From Sphingobium sp. SCG-1 (GTDB lineage: Bacteria > Pseudomonadota > Alphaproteobacteria > Sphingomonadales > Sphingomonadaceae): DNA of 64,000 nt. Within the stretch, counting starts at the first letter, position 1. Every line of letters starts with the position of its first letter. The notes below the pieces were generated by a model. It was not told the origin of the DNA and searched no databases. It saw only the letters and a list, made by a program, of their open reading frames with translations. The stretch covers positions 2,604,001-2,668,000 of the forward strand of contig NZ_CP026372.1 in assembly GCF_002953135.1 (NCBI RefSeq). Reading direction: 5' to 3'. Shown in pieces: positions 52,163 through 60,527 of the stretch. Made by a program: the position numbers and the translations under genes.

Positions 52163-52280
52163 AGGTTCGTTTGGCCGTATTTGGAGCCAAGCAGTTCACG
52201 GACGATGGGATATACTGCCTGCAGAGCGACGAACCGCATTTCTCGTTTCGATTTTGAGCGAGCAGGCGTAATGGAGCAGA

Positions 52281-54212
52281 ATGACGGAAGTTGAGAATCT
52301 GGCGAGCAACGTTAACAAATTCGAATTGCTCGTACAAAGCGTTACCGACTATGCCATATACATGCTCGATCCGACCGGGCGCGTGACGAGTTGGAATGCC
52401 GGTGCAGCTCGGCTGAAGGGCTATGAGCCGAACGAGATCATAGGCGAGCATTTTTCGCGCTTCTACACAGATGAAGAGCGTCAAAGGAATATTCCTAAAG
52501 TTGCCTTGGAAACCGCGGAAAATGTGGGCCGGTTCGAAGCGGAGGGCTGGCGTGTCCGCAAAGATGGCAGCCGGTTTTGGGCGAACGTCGTCATTGATCC
52601 CATTCGCGATCACACGGGCAACTTTTTGGGTTTCGCGAAGGTTACTCGCGATCTGACCGAACGACGTGCAGCAGAGGAAAAGCTTCGTCAAAGCGAGGAG
52701 CGCTTCCGCCTGCTAATCCAGGGGGTGATCGATTACGCCATCTACATGCTGGACGCCGAAGGTCATGTAAGCAGTTGGAACGCAGGCGCCGAGCGCTTCA
52801 AAGGCTACACGGCGGATGAAATCATCGGTCAGCACTTCTCGAAATTCTATTCGGAGGAGGACCGACAATCGGGCATTCCGCGCAACGCCCTTGAAACCGC
52901 GAAGCATGAAGGCCGCTTTGAAGCCGAAGGTTGGCGTATACGAAAGGACGGCTCCCGCTTTTGGGCCAGCGTCATCATCGACGCGATCCGGAATGAGCAA
53001 GGCCAACTGATCGGCTTTGCCAAGGTCACGCGTGATCTCACGGAAAAGCGAGCCACAGAGGAGCAACTGCGGCAATCGCAGAAGATGGAGGCGGTTGGCC
53101 AACTAACGGGCGGCCTCGCCCACGATTTCAACAATCTTCTGACCGGCATCAGTGGTAGCCTGGAGATGATTCAAATTCGCATGGCGCAGGGGCGCACTGA
53201 AGAATTCGACCGATATTTGACTGCGGCGCAGGGCGCAGTTCAGAGGGCCGCGGCGCTCACGCACCGCCTTCTCGCTTTCTCGAGGCGCCAGACGCTCGAT
53301 CCAAAGCCCACCAATGCCAACCGGCTCATCAGCGGGCTTGAAGAGCTTATTCGACGGACCGTCGGCCCCGGCGTGTTCGTAGAGGTCGTCGGCGCCAGCG
53401 GGCTATGGCCCATTCTGGCCGATCCCGGCCAGCTTGAAAACGCCGTCCTTAATCTCTGCATCAATGCGCGTGACGCAATGCCTGACGGCGGCAAGCTGAC
53501 GATCGAGACAGCCAACACGTCTCTGAAAGGGTTCGCAGCACGCCAGCAGGATTTACCGGATGGAGAATATGTCACGGTGTGCGTGACGGATACGGGATCA
53601 GGCATGACCCCCGAAATCATAGCCAAGGCGTTCGACCCCTTCTTCACCACCAAGCCGCTCGGCGAGGGCACCGGACTGGGACTCTCGATGATATACGGAT
53701 TCGTGCGCCAATCCGGTGGCCAGGTCAGTGTCTCATCGGAAGTGGGGCAAGGAACGACGATGTGCCTTTATCTGCCGCGCCATGCGGAAGATGCCCTGAT
53801 CGAAGAAGAGCCGCTGCTATCACCCCTCCTGCAGCCGACAGGCGAGGGAGAAGTGGTGCTCGTCATAGATGACGAGCCGACGATCCGGATGCTGATCGCT
53901 GAGGTGCTGGCTGAAGCCGGATATGCGGTGATCGAAGCTGCCGACGGACCCGCAGGACTCAAAGTCCTTGAATCGAACGCAAGAATAGACTTGCTCATCA
54001 CCGACGTCGGTTTGCCGGGGGGGATGAACGGCAGGCAAGTGGCGGACGCGGCGCGCGTGAGCCGTCCGGACCTTAAGGTGCTTTTCATCACAGGTTACGC
54101 AGAGAATGCCGTGGTCGGCAGCGGCCGCATGGACGACGGTATGTTCGTCCTTACAAAGCCCTTTCAGATCGACGTACTGGACGCGCGAATCCGGGAGATC
54201 ATCAAGGATTAG
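52281..54212 (+). CDS. Hybrid sensor histidine kinase with tandem PAS and receiver
   Basis: 643 aa, soluble. Two PAS/PAC domains (about 13-130 and 141-258) are close copies (SWNAGAxRxKGY, FYxxExRQxxIP, GRFEAEGWR, RKDGSRFWA). Then HisKA with H281 (GGLAHDFNNLL), HATPase (NLCINARDAMPDGG; GTGLGLSMIYGFV) and a C-terminal receiver with D575 (LLITDVGLPGG) and K626 (VLTKPF). GGAG 7 nt before the ATG. Output would pass from the receiver to an unlinked phosphotransfer protein or act internally. Confidence 0.93.
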   Translation: MTEVENLASNVNKFELLVQSVTDYAIYMLDPTGRVTSWNAGAARLKGYEPNEIIGEHFSRFYTDEERQRNIPKVALETAENVGRFEAEGWRVRKDGSRFWANVVIDPIRDHTGNFLGFAKVTRDLTERRAAEEKLRQSEERFRLLIQGVIDYAIYMLDAEGHVSSWNAGAERFKGYTADEIIGQHFSKFYSEEDRQSGIPRNALETAKHEGRFEAEGWRIRKDGSRFWASVIIDAIRNEQGQLIGFAKVTRDLTEKRATEEQLRQSQKMEAVGQLTGGLAHDFNNLLTGISGSLEMIQIRMAQGRTEEFDRYLTAAQGAVQRAAALTHRLLAFSRRQTLDPKPTNANRLISGLEELIRRTVGPGVFVEVVGASGLWPILADPGQLENAVLNLCINARDAMPDGGKLTIETANTSLKGFAARQQDLPDGEYVTVCVTDTGSGMTPEIIAKAFDPFFTTKPLGEGTGLGLSMIYGFVRQSGGQVSVSSEVGQGTTMCLYLPRHAEDALIEEEPLLSPLLQPTGEGEVVLVIDDEPTIRMLIAEVLAEAGYAVIEAADGPAGLKVLESNARIDLLITDVGLPGGMNGRQVADAARVSRPDLKVLFITGYAENAVVGSGRMDDGMFVLTKPFQIDVLDARIREIIKD

Positions 54213-54266
54213 CCTCTGGGTGCGTTCATGGCGCCATGGCAATGGAGCCCTATAGTGGCTCCTTGC

Positions 54267-55028
54267 TCATCCCGTTGAAGAGTCGGATGCCATTTCGGCG
54301 ATCGCCGATCCTTCCGCCAGCGCCCGGTGCGCCGCCTCGACGGGGACGGCAAAGGATGTCCCCGTCGCCCTGACCTCCGCTCCTGAAGCGTTCACAGTGG
54401 GAACGTCGACGCCCGGTTGCCAAACGTAAGTATATTCTGTTTCATGAGGTTCCGGGCGATTGGTTCCAGACCAGGGCTTTCCATCTGCTCCTACAGCGCC
54501 AACCAGCACAGCCCGTGGAAAGCCTGATCGGGCCATGGCGACGTTGTCGGGATAGTCTCGCCCCTTGTTTCCAGCCGCCATGACGACAGTTACGCCTTCA
54601 TGCGTAGCGCGTGAGACAGCAGCCACAATCAGCGGGTCGTTCGCAAGCGCGAGCGAGAGGTTTATTACATTGGCACCAAGCTGCACGGCCCTGTCGATTG
54701 CATCAGCCACGGGTTTCGGGCTTGATTGGCAAGGCGGCAAATCTCCGACGGGGCACCCGTGCATGTCGTCGATACGCAGCGATATGATATCGACTTGCCC
54801 ACCAGCAGCGTGATTTAGGATAGTCGCCACCATGGTTCCATGATCGTACTGCGGCTTGAAGGGTGCGCGAGCAGGCGTCGCGGCCATATCATATTCAGAC
54901 TTCAACACGGCCGCCAAAGCCGGTGTCCTCGCTATTCCGCTGTCGATGACGGCCACGATCGGACGGGCACTGACGGGATAACTTGTAATTAGGACGAGCG
55001 CACTCGTCAGACAGCGTAAAAGGTGCAC
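54267..55028 (-). CDS. Compact secreted S8 serine peptidase (subtilase)
   Basis: 253 aa. Signal peptide 1-21 (ending VSA), then directly the catalytic domain: D29 (VAVIDSG), H63 (YDHGTMVA), oxyanion N154 (AAGNKG) and S225 (GTSFAVPV). The full triad is intact. No I9 propeptide lies between the signal and the catalytic core, and the enzyme is at the short end for S8. Two Cys (93, 100) could form a periplasmic disulphide. Convergent with the hybrid kinase; the imperfect hairpin GGAGCC/GGCTCC (54244-54262) lies between them. Confidence 0.88.
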   Translation of the reverse strand: MHLLRCLTSALVLITSYPVSARPIVAVIDSGIARTPALAAVLKSEYDMAATPARAPFKPQYDHGTMVATILNHAAGGQVDIISLRIDDMHGCPVGDLPPCQSSPKPVADAIDRAVQLGANVINLSLALANDPLIVAAVSRATHEGVTVVMAAGNKGRDYPDNVAMARSGFPRAVLVGAVGADGKPWSGTNRPEPHETEYTYVWQPGVDVPTVNASGAEVRATGTSFAVPVEAAHRALAEGSAIAEMASDSSTG

Positions 55029-55326
55029 GGTAGCGTCATTCAGTTATTGCTGATCCCCCGCGGATCGCACCGATCGATACTAACCCATGTAAGGTTAATA
55101 AAGTGCGACGTTAGTCTGTGAGCGCAGTGAATATCCTGGTGCCAAAGATGGCCAATTGAGAAATTTGAGCAGATGCCGGATCAAAGCTTGTACGCGACAC
55201 CTCACCTCCATTAAGGCGTATGGGTCCTATCTTGACACGTGAAGAACATAGCGCGAAGGTGTATCCACTTTTAAAGGGATCGCGGTTTCGGGATTACCTT
55301 TGACCTCACGAAGGAAGGTGAAGCTG

Positions 55327-55536
55327 ATGCCTATCATCACGGTCAACCTGCTTACCGGGCGCGACGCGAGCAAGAAAAAGGCCTTGATCCGTGAACTGGC
55401 GGACGCCGCTGTACGTGCGCTCGATGTTCCGATCGCATCGGTGCGCGTGATCTTGAATGAAGTTCCTCCTGAACAGTGGGGTATTGGCAACGAGACCAAA
55501 GCGGATCAGGTAGCAAAAGCTGAATTAGAGAAATGA
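55327..55536 (+). CDS. 4-oxalocrotonate tautomerase family protein
   Basis: 69 aa tautomerase-superfamily monomer. The Met is followed by Pro (MPIITVNLLTGR), giving the catalytic N-terminal Pro-1 after Met removal; VRVILNEVPPEQWGIGN carries the conserved C-terminal loop with Trp. AAGGAAGG upstream. Ketonises 2-hydroxymuconate-like dienols in catechol meta-cleavage in known members. Convergent with the marR-type gene. Confidence 0.88.
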   Translation: MPIITVNLLTGRDASKKKALIRELADAAVRALDVPIASVRVILNEVPPEQWGIGNETKADQVAKAELEK

Positions 55537-55591
55537 AAGGCCTTAACGCCTGGTGAGTAACGTCCGAGTATTACGCAAGCGCGCTGCGCGA

Positions 55592-56068
55592 CTACCCGTC
55601 ATGCGCCTCATGGCCGATCAACTTGCGCAACATCCTTAAGAAGGTAGCCTGATCGGCTTTGTTGAGGGGGGCGAGTATTTCGCTCTGCGCCGCTGCGACC
55701 GCCGCCATGCGACCGGCAAGTAGCGCCTCTCCGTCAGGGGTGATCTGCATGGTCCACGCCCGGCTGTCGTCGGGATCGCGCTCACGTGAAATCCAGCCTC
55801 GCTTGACCAAACGACCGATCATTTCTTTCAGGGTGCTTTTGTCCGTAGCCGTCGCCTCGACGAGATCGCGTTGCGAGGCTCCGGGTTGGCTGGCCAGAGC
55901 AATAAGAAGTGCAATCTGCTGCCGCGTCACATCATCTCCGACATGGCGGCTAAAAATTTCATAAGATCTCTGATGATTACGGCGCAGGAGATGTCCAGGG
56001 GCATCCAGCAGGCTGAAGTCCCTCAATTGACGATCCAAATCCTTCTTATCCACTTCATCTCCCGGCAT
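55592..56068 (-). CDS. MarR-family transcriptional regulator
   Basis: 158 aa winged-helix repressor. HTH region with RQQIALLIALASQPGASQRD and TDKSTLKEMIGRLVKRGW, and a wing ERDPDDSRAWTMQITPDG. Dimerising helices flank it. ATG 56068 chosen; a TTG at 56101 would add 11 residues. Ligand unknown; neighbours suggest aromatic compounds. Confidence 0.9.
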   Translation of the reverse strand: MPGDEVDKKDLDRQLRDFSLLDAPGHLLRRNHQRSYEIFSRHVGDDVTRQQIALLIALASQPGASQRDLVEATATDKSTLKEMIGRLVKRGWISRERDPDDSRAWTMQITPDGEALLAGRMAAVAAAQSEILAPLNKADQATFLRMLRKLIGHEAHDG

Positions 56069-56183
56069 GGCCCACAACGACCATGACAAGGAATGGGGCA
56101 AAATATCAAGCCCTCCATAACATCTGCTCGTTTGGCGGTTACATCCCGTTGCGGTTCCCCACGAACGAGGAAAACTGCAATCT

Positions 56184-56960
56184 TCAGTTACCCCCAGCGA
56201 CTGCTCCGGCGGCGGCGAAATGCAAACTCATACGAACCCTGCTGGAATCATATTCGGGCGCGAGTGCGGCTAATAATTCCAAGGCCGTTCTCGCCAAATG
56301 CCGCGCGGTTAACTCCCCTGCTAGAACTGCATCGCCCTTCTTCACTGCGGCAAAAAGAGCGCGATGCTCCTTCTCGCCCCGTTGCCACCATCCCGGCAGA
56401 TGCTCGCCTTTATACGCCGATTGGTATCGTTCACTGCGCTTTTCCAGCGCTTCAAGGTCTGCGGTGTAAGACGCTCCGGCTCGGGAGACGATCAACGCGT
56501 GGAATCGACGGTGCAGTGACTGCCAAACAGAGAAAGACGCGTGAGCGTCTTCGCCTTCCAGCCCGTTCACGACATCTTCAAGCTCTTCCTTCGTGGATAG
56601 GTCCATAGACCTTGTGGTGAGTGTCACCGCCATCGATTCCAGAAGAATGCGCTTCATGTACAAGGCCTCGATGTCCATCGGATCGAAGCCTAGCACCCGA
56701 CTTCGATAATTGGGATCGCTCGTGACGAGTCCTCCTTCCTGCAACATTCGCATAGCTTCGCGAACGGGCGTCCGGCTCACTTGCAAGGCCTGGGCAACCT
56801 CGACCTGCGTCAAGACCGCGCCAGGCTTGATACGACCGCTTAATATGAGTTCCTGAAGCGTCTCGTACACATCCACCGCAGTCCGCCGCCCCTCGCCGCG
56901 AGCAAGAGGTGTGAGAACATCGGGTTCGAGATTGCCGCCTTTAATCATTACGTACTGCAT
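56184..56960 (-). CDS. GntR/FCD-family transcriptional regulator
   Basis: 258 aa. N-terminal winged HTH (about 28-95: ILSGRIKPGAVLTQVEVAQA, then SRTPVREAMRML) and a C-terminal all-helical FCD ligand domain (about 105-235) with metal-site His residues (QSLHRRFHALIV; AVLAGELTARHL). Divergent from the NTF2-SDR pair across 375 bp, so it probably represses that pair. Confidence 0.92.
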   Translation of the reverse strand: MQYVMIKGGNLEPDVLTPLARGEGRRTAVDVYETLQELILSGRIKPGAVLTQVEVAQALQVSRTPVREAMRMLQEGGLVTSDPNYRSRVLGFDPMDIEALYMKRILLESMAVTLTTRSMDLSTKEELEDVVNGLEGEDAHASFSVWQSLHRRFHALIVSRAGASYTADLEALEKRSERYQSAYKGEHLPGWWQRGEKEHRALFAAVKKGDAVLAGELTARHLARTALELLAALAPEYDSSRVRMSLHFAAAGAVAGGN

Positions 56961-57335
56961 CCATCCATAGAAGCTCTATTCCAGTCGGGAATATAGCGAT
57001 CAGGGCAATCCAACCAGCCTATCCCGCATTTCGAAAAATTGAGACGTACAGCTCTCATATTGACCTGAATACATTATGCTGCGAAAGTGTGTCCACTTGT
57101 TTCACACGTTGGATAGCTCAGGCGAGATATTGGGAAAAACGTGCCTCGTAGAAAAGTACACTCGGATATTGGCTTTTTGGTCACCATTGCGTCGGCTTTG
57201 CCTCCCAATCGTCCTACCCGACCGACGAAGAAGAGAAATAAGCGGGGGCAAGCATATCGGCGCAGCGAACACGCTCAAGACACCCAATGAATGGCATACG
57301 CAGGCCAATACGGAACATACTGGAGAGGAGACAAG
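56961..57335. other. Divergent promoter region, GntR gene and NTF2-SDR pair
   Basis: 375 bp with no credible gene. It holds an 8-bp palindrome TTTCGAAA (57029-57036) and an imperfect repeat GTGTG/CACAC around 57090-57110. Either could be an operator; promoters could not be assigned. Confidence 0.5.
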
Positions 57336-57743
57336 ATGATAACGGAAGCCATTAACGAGCCGACAATTGCAATCGACGGCGACGATTGGGCGGCTGACTT
57401 CTTCCGCGACGCGGACAGCTTCGACATCGACCGATTGGCTGGCTGGTTCGCAGATGACGTGGAGGTCCGTTTCGGCAATCAGCCTGCCATTCTGGGCGCA
57501 GCGAACGCGCGTGAGGCCTTCGTCGGCTTCTGGTCCGGCATCAAGGGTATGCGCCACCAACGTGAATCGCTCGTGCTGCTCGGGGATATGGCTACCCAAA
57601 TGAGCATCGTGACTTATACTCGCCATGACGGCAGTGAGATCGGAATGCCCGTCGCGAGTCACTTGCGTCGAACCAGTGCGAAAAAGATCGACAGATTGTG
57701 GATCTTCATCGACATGGCTCCCCTGTTCGAAATGGCGGCCTGA
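57336..57743 (+). CDS. NTF2-like/SnoaL-type protein
   Basis: 135 aa alpha+beta cone-fold protein: DFFRDADSFDIDRLAGWFAD then VEVRFGNQPAILGAANAREA, typical of the SnoaL/NTF2-like group that includes isomerases, hydratases and dehydratases. The ATG 57336 follows GGAGAGGAGA. The SDR gene starts 1 nt after its stop, so they are coupled. Reaction not deducible. Confidence 0.82.
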   Translation: MITEAINEPTIAIDGDDWAADFFRDADSFDIDRLAGWFADDVEVRFGNQPAILGAANAREAFVGFWSGIKGMRHQRESLVLLGDMATQMSIVTYTRHDGSEIGMPVASHLRRTSAKKIDRLWIFIDMAPLFEMAA

Positions 57744-57744
57744 G

Positions 57745-58515
57745 ATGGTGGACCTGACGAAGCGCTTTGCCGGGAAAACCTGCGTCATTACCGGCTCAGG
57801 CGGCAGTATCGGTCGAGCAACTTGCTTGCGCCTCGCATCGGAAGGCGCGAACATCGTCGGATGCGACATTGCTCCTGCAGGAGCAGAGGAAACCGTTCGA
57901 CTCGTCGAGGATGCTGGCGGAACGATGATCTCCGTTCATCCCGCCGATCTCACTCAGAAGGACGAGTGCGCACGATTAGTAAAGAATGCGGCAGACCACT
58001 TTGGCGGAATCGACGTCCTCTTCAACAACGGCGCAATGGCGTATTTCGCCTGGATAGAGGAAATGGATGACGACACGTGGTACAAGACCATCAACCAGGA
58101 GCTTGACCTTGTATTTCTCCTCACGCGGGCGGCTTGGCCCGAATTGGTGAAGCGCAAGGGGTGTATCGTAAACACCGCTTCGCTCTCGGCGTGGGCCGGG
58201 ATCGAACTCCTGCCGGGTCTTGCTCATGCGGCCGCTAAGGGTGGCGTGCTGTCAATGACGCGCCAGCTAGCCATGGAAGGCCGCAAGCACGGCATCCGCG
58301 CAAATTCAGTATCTCCTGGGACGATCGAGACCAATCAAACCCGCTTCATTCTGGAAAATCCGGAATGGTCGCGCATCCAGCTTGGCCGGGCTATGATTAA
58401 CCGTATGGGGCAACCCGAAGAAGTGGCAAGCGTAGTCGCGTTCTTGGCCAGCGACGACGCAAGTTATGTTACCGGCGCGGATATAGCAGTGGATGGCGGT
58501 GTAAGAGCTTGGTAG
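57745..58515 (+). CDS. Short-chain dehydrogenase/reductase
   Basis: 256 aa NAD(P)-dependent classical SDR. Cofactor loop TGSGGSIGRA (about 14-23), NNGA at about 94, and the catalytic Ser-Tyr/Lys segment. The usual YxxxK reads HAAAKGG, preceded by NTASLSAWAG, so the catalytic Tyr is replaced by His while Lys is kept. C-terminal VTGADIAVDGG is typical. Acts with the NTF2-like protein; substrate unknown. Convergent with the IclR gene. Confidence 0.88.
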   Translation: MVDLTKRFAGKTCVITGSGGSIGRATCLRLASEGANIVGCDIAPAGAEETVRLVEDAGGTMISVHPADLTQKDECARLVKNAADHFGGIDVLFNNGAMAYFAWIEEMDDDTWYKTINQELDLVFLLTRAAWPELVKRKGCIVNTASLSAWAGIELLPGLAHAAAKGGVLSMTRQLAMEGRKHGIRANSVSPGTIETNQTRFILENPEWSRIQLGRAMINRMGQPEEVASVVAFLASDDASYVTGADIAVDGGVRAW

Positions 58516-58596
58516 CGCCGCAGATGAAGGCAACCGCGATCCAAAGCGAATGATGTGGCCGAAGCCCACGCGGTGCCCGTCTGCTGGGTCTATCTT

Positions 58597-59370
58597 TCAG
58601 AAGGCATGAGCCAAGGCAGTCATACGCGAGGTTATCTCGCCGCTTGCCTTTCGCAGAAGAGGCACGATTTTCAGGTTGGTCGCCGACGCCCCAAATTCAT
58701 CAATTCGAGCCAGGGAAATTGCCGCCGTCACACTTTCATCCGGCCCGAATATTGGCACCGCAACACACACGAGATTAGGAGAGATTTCCCGATCGTCCAG
58801 CGCAAATCCCGCCTGCTTCACTTCCTTCAAGTGCGCGCATAGTACTTCGGGTTCAATAATCGTCGTGGGAGTCAGCGCGATGAAAGGCCCAGTGCCTAGG
58901 TACGCCCCCCGATCCGTCTCCGGCAGGTTAGCGAGGAGCACTTTCCCAATCGCCGAGCAATACGCTTCCAGCTGCGTGCCCTCACGGGTGAAGAGCTGAT
59001 CGGCGCCATGATTTTCCTTGACGAGGTAGGTCACCATAGAACCCTGCAATACGCCCAAATGCGCGGTGAACCCTGTCTTCCGCGATAATTTCTTCAGGAT
59101 GGGACGAGCAACGGAACTCAAGACATCAGAAGGTCCAAGCACCGCCATAAGGCTCCGCAGCGCAGGACCGCCTACATGCTTGCCCCTACCGACATTGGCT
59201 AGATAGCCCGCATCGTTTAAAGCCTTCATCAGCCGATGAGCCGTTGCCTTCGGAAGATTAAGCCGCTCTGAAAGCTCAAGCACGTTGCTGTGCCCGTTGT
59301 CCCGCACGGTGATATCAAGAAGCTCAAGGGCGCGTGCCAAGGCTCTAACGGGAGGCGTTCCAAATCCCAT
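58597..59370 (-). CDS. IclR-family transcriptional regulator
   Basis: 257 aa from the ATG at 59370. N-terminal winged HTH (LSERLNLPKATAHRLMKALN) and C-terminal effector domain with GTQLEAYCSAIGKVLLA and VCVAVPIFGP. Longer frames reach 59490 but add non-homologous sequence. Divergent from mhpF by 203 bp, so the likely target is the mhpF-mhpE operon, with an aromatic or keto-acid inducer by family precedent. Confidence 0.9.
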   Translation of the reverse strand: MGFGTPPVRALARALELLDITVRDNGHSNVLELSERLNLPKATAHRLMKALNDAGYLANVGRGKHVGGPALRSLMAVLGPSDVLSSVARPILKKLSRKTGFTAHLGVLQGSMVTYLVKENHGADQLFTREGTQLEAYCSAIGKVLLANLPETDRGAYLGTGPFIALTPTTIIEPEVLCAHLKEVKQAGFALDDREISPNLVCVAVPIFGPDESVTAAISLARIDEFGASATNLKIVPLLRKASGEITSRMTALAHAF

Positions 59371-59573
59371 ATCGTGAGATATAGAAGCAGCGCCCTCGTA
59401 GCGGCAACTCCTAATTTGAGATAGCTCAACTTCATCCAGACACGCGATATTCGAAAGAGAATGCAAGGTTGTGAGCGCCACCGCCCACACCCGTTCTGAC
59501 CTTCGCGAGAGTGGAAGCCGTCGTCACCTGCGACCATCAGGGCAACGGGATTTTGGGCTGATAGGAGAACAAG

Positions 59574-60527
59574 ATGCGTAAAACCGGCGTAGCGATTATC
59601 GGCTCAGGCAATATCGGCACCGACCTCATGATTAAGGTGATGCGCCTCTCTAACGTCTTGGCCATGCGAGCGTTTGTAGGCATTGACCCTGAAAGCGACG
59701 GATTGAAGCGAGCCGTTCGGCTGAATGTACCAATCACGGCGGATGGTATCGACGGGCTGATGGCGATGCCAGAGTTTGCGGACATCGACATCGTGTTCGA
59801 CGCGACTTCCGCAGGCGCGCACAGGACGCACAGCGAGAAGCTGATCGCAGCAGGCAAGCGGGTAATTGACCTTACGCCCGCTGCCATTGGCCCCTATGTC
59901 ATCCCCTCGGTAAATGGCGACGCGCATCTGGACGCCGCCAACGTCAACATGGTGACCTGCGGAGGTCAAGCGACGATCCCCATTGTCGCCGCGGTGAACA
60001 GGGTTGCCAAAGTTCATTATGGTGAGATCGTCGCCTCGATCGCATCCAAAAGCGCCGGTCCAGGAACTCGCGCGAACATGGACGAATTTACGGAAACAAC
60101 GTCGCAGGCGATCATGGACGTGGGCGGCGCTGTCCGTGGTAAAGCGATCATCGTCCTCAATCCCGCCGAACCGCCGCTCATCATGCGCGATACCGTCTAT
60201 TGCCTGTGCGATGATGCCGATCAGGATAAAATCCGCAAAAGCATTGAGGATATGGTGGCGGAGGTGCGGACATTCGTGCCGGGTTATCGCCTGAAGCAAG
60301 CAGTCCAGTTCGAGCATATTGGATCGAACAGTCCCCTGCATATCCCTGAGATGAACCAAGGCGCCGGCGGCGACTTTACCGGTCTTAAGGTCAGCGTGTT
60401 CCTCGAAGTGGAAGGTGCCGCACATTACCTGCCGGCTTACGCGGGCAATCTCGACATTATGACGTCAGCGGCTCTTAAGACAGCTGAAAAAATAGCTCTG
60501 CGCGAACAGGAAAGGGCAGCAGCATGA
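59574..60527 (+). CDS. mhpF: Acetaldehyde dehydrogenase (acylating), DmpF/BphJ type
   Basis: Converts acetaldehyde, NAD+ and CoA to acetyl-CoA; 317 aa. Rossmann motif GSGNIGTDLMIKVM (about 10-23), GIDPESDG, and the catalytic Cys129 in NMVTCGGQATIPIV; C-terminal dimer part with HYLPAYAGNLDIMTSAA. Known members form a channelled complex with the 4-hydroxy-2-oxovalerate aldolase encoded next (ATGA overlap). Confidence 0.96.
   Translation: MRKTGVAIIGSGNIGTDLMIKVMRLSNVLAMRAFVGIDPESDGLKRAVRLNVPITADGIDGLMAMPEFADIDIVFDATSAGAHRTHSEKLIAAGKRVIDLTPAAIGPYVIPSVNGDAHLDAANVNMVTCGGQATIPIVAAVNRVAKVHYGEIVASIASKSAGPGTRANMDEFTETTSQAIMDVGGAVRGKAIIVLNPAEPPLIMRDTVYCLCDDADQDKIRKSIEDMVAEVRTFVPGYRLKQAVQFEHIGSNSPLHIPEMNQGAGGDFTGLKVSVFLEVEGAAHYLPAYAGNLDIMTSAALKTAEKIALREQERAAA

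Noticed and set aside
52317..53054. Repeat pair considered as a mobile-element or CRISPR signal
   Set aside because: Both copies are in frame within one kinase and encode PAS domains; no short spaced repeats or terminal inverted repeats.
54244..54262. GGAGCC/GGCTCC hairpin between two convergent genes as an intrinsic terminator
   Set aside because: Only 6 bp and no T-run on either side, so kept only as a remark under the subtilase gene.
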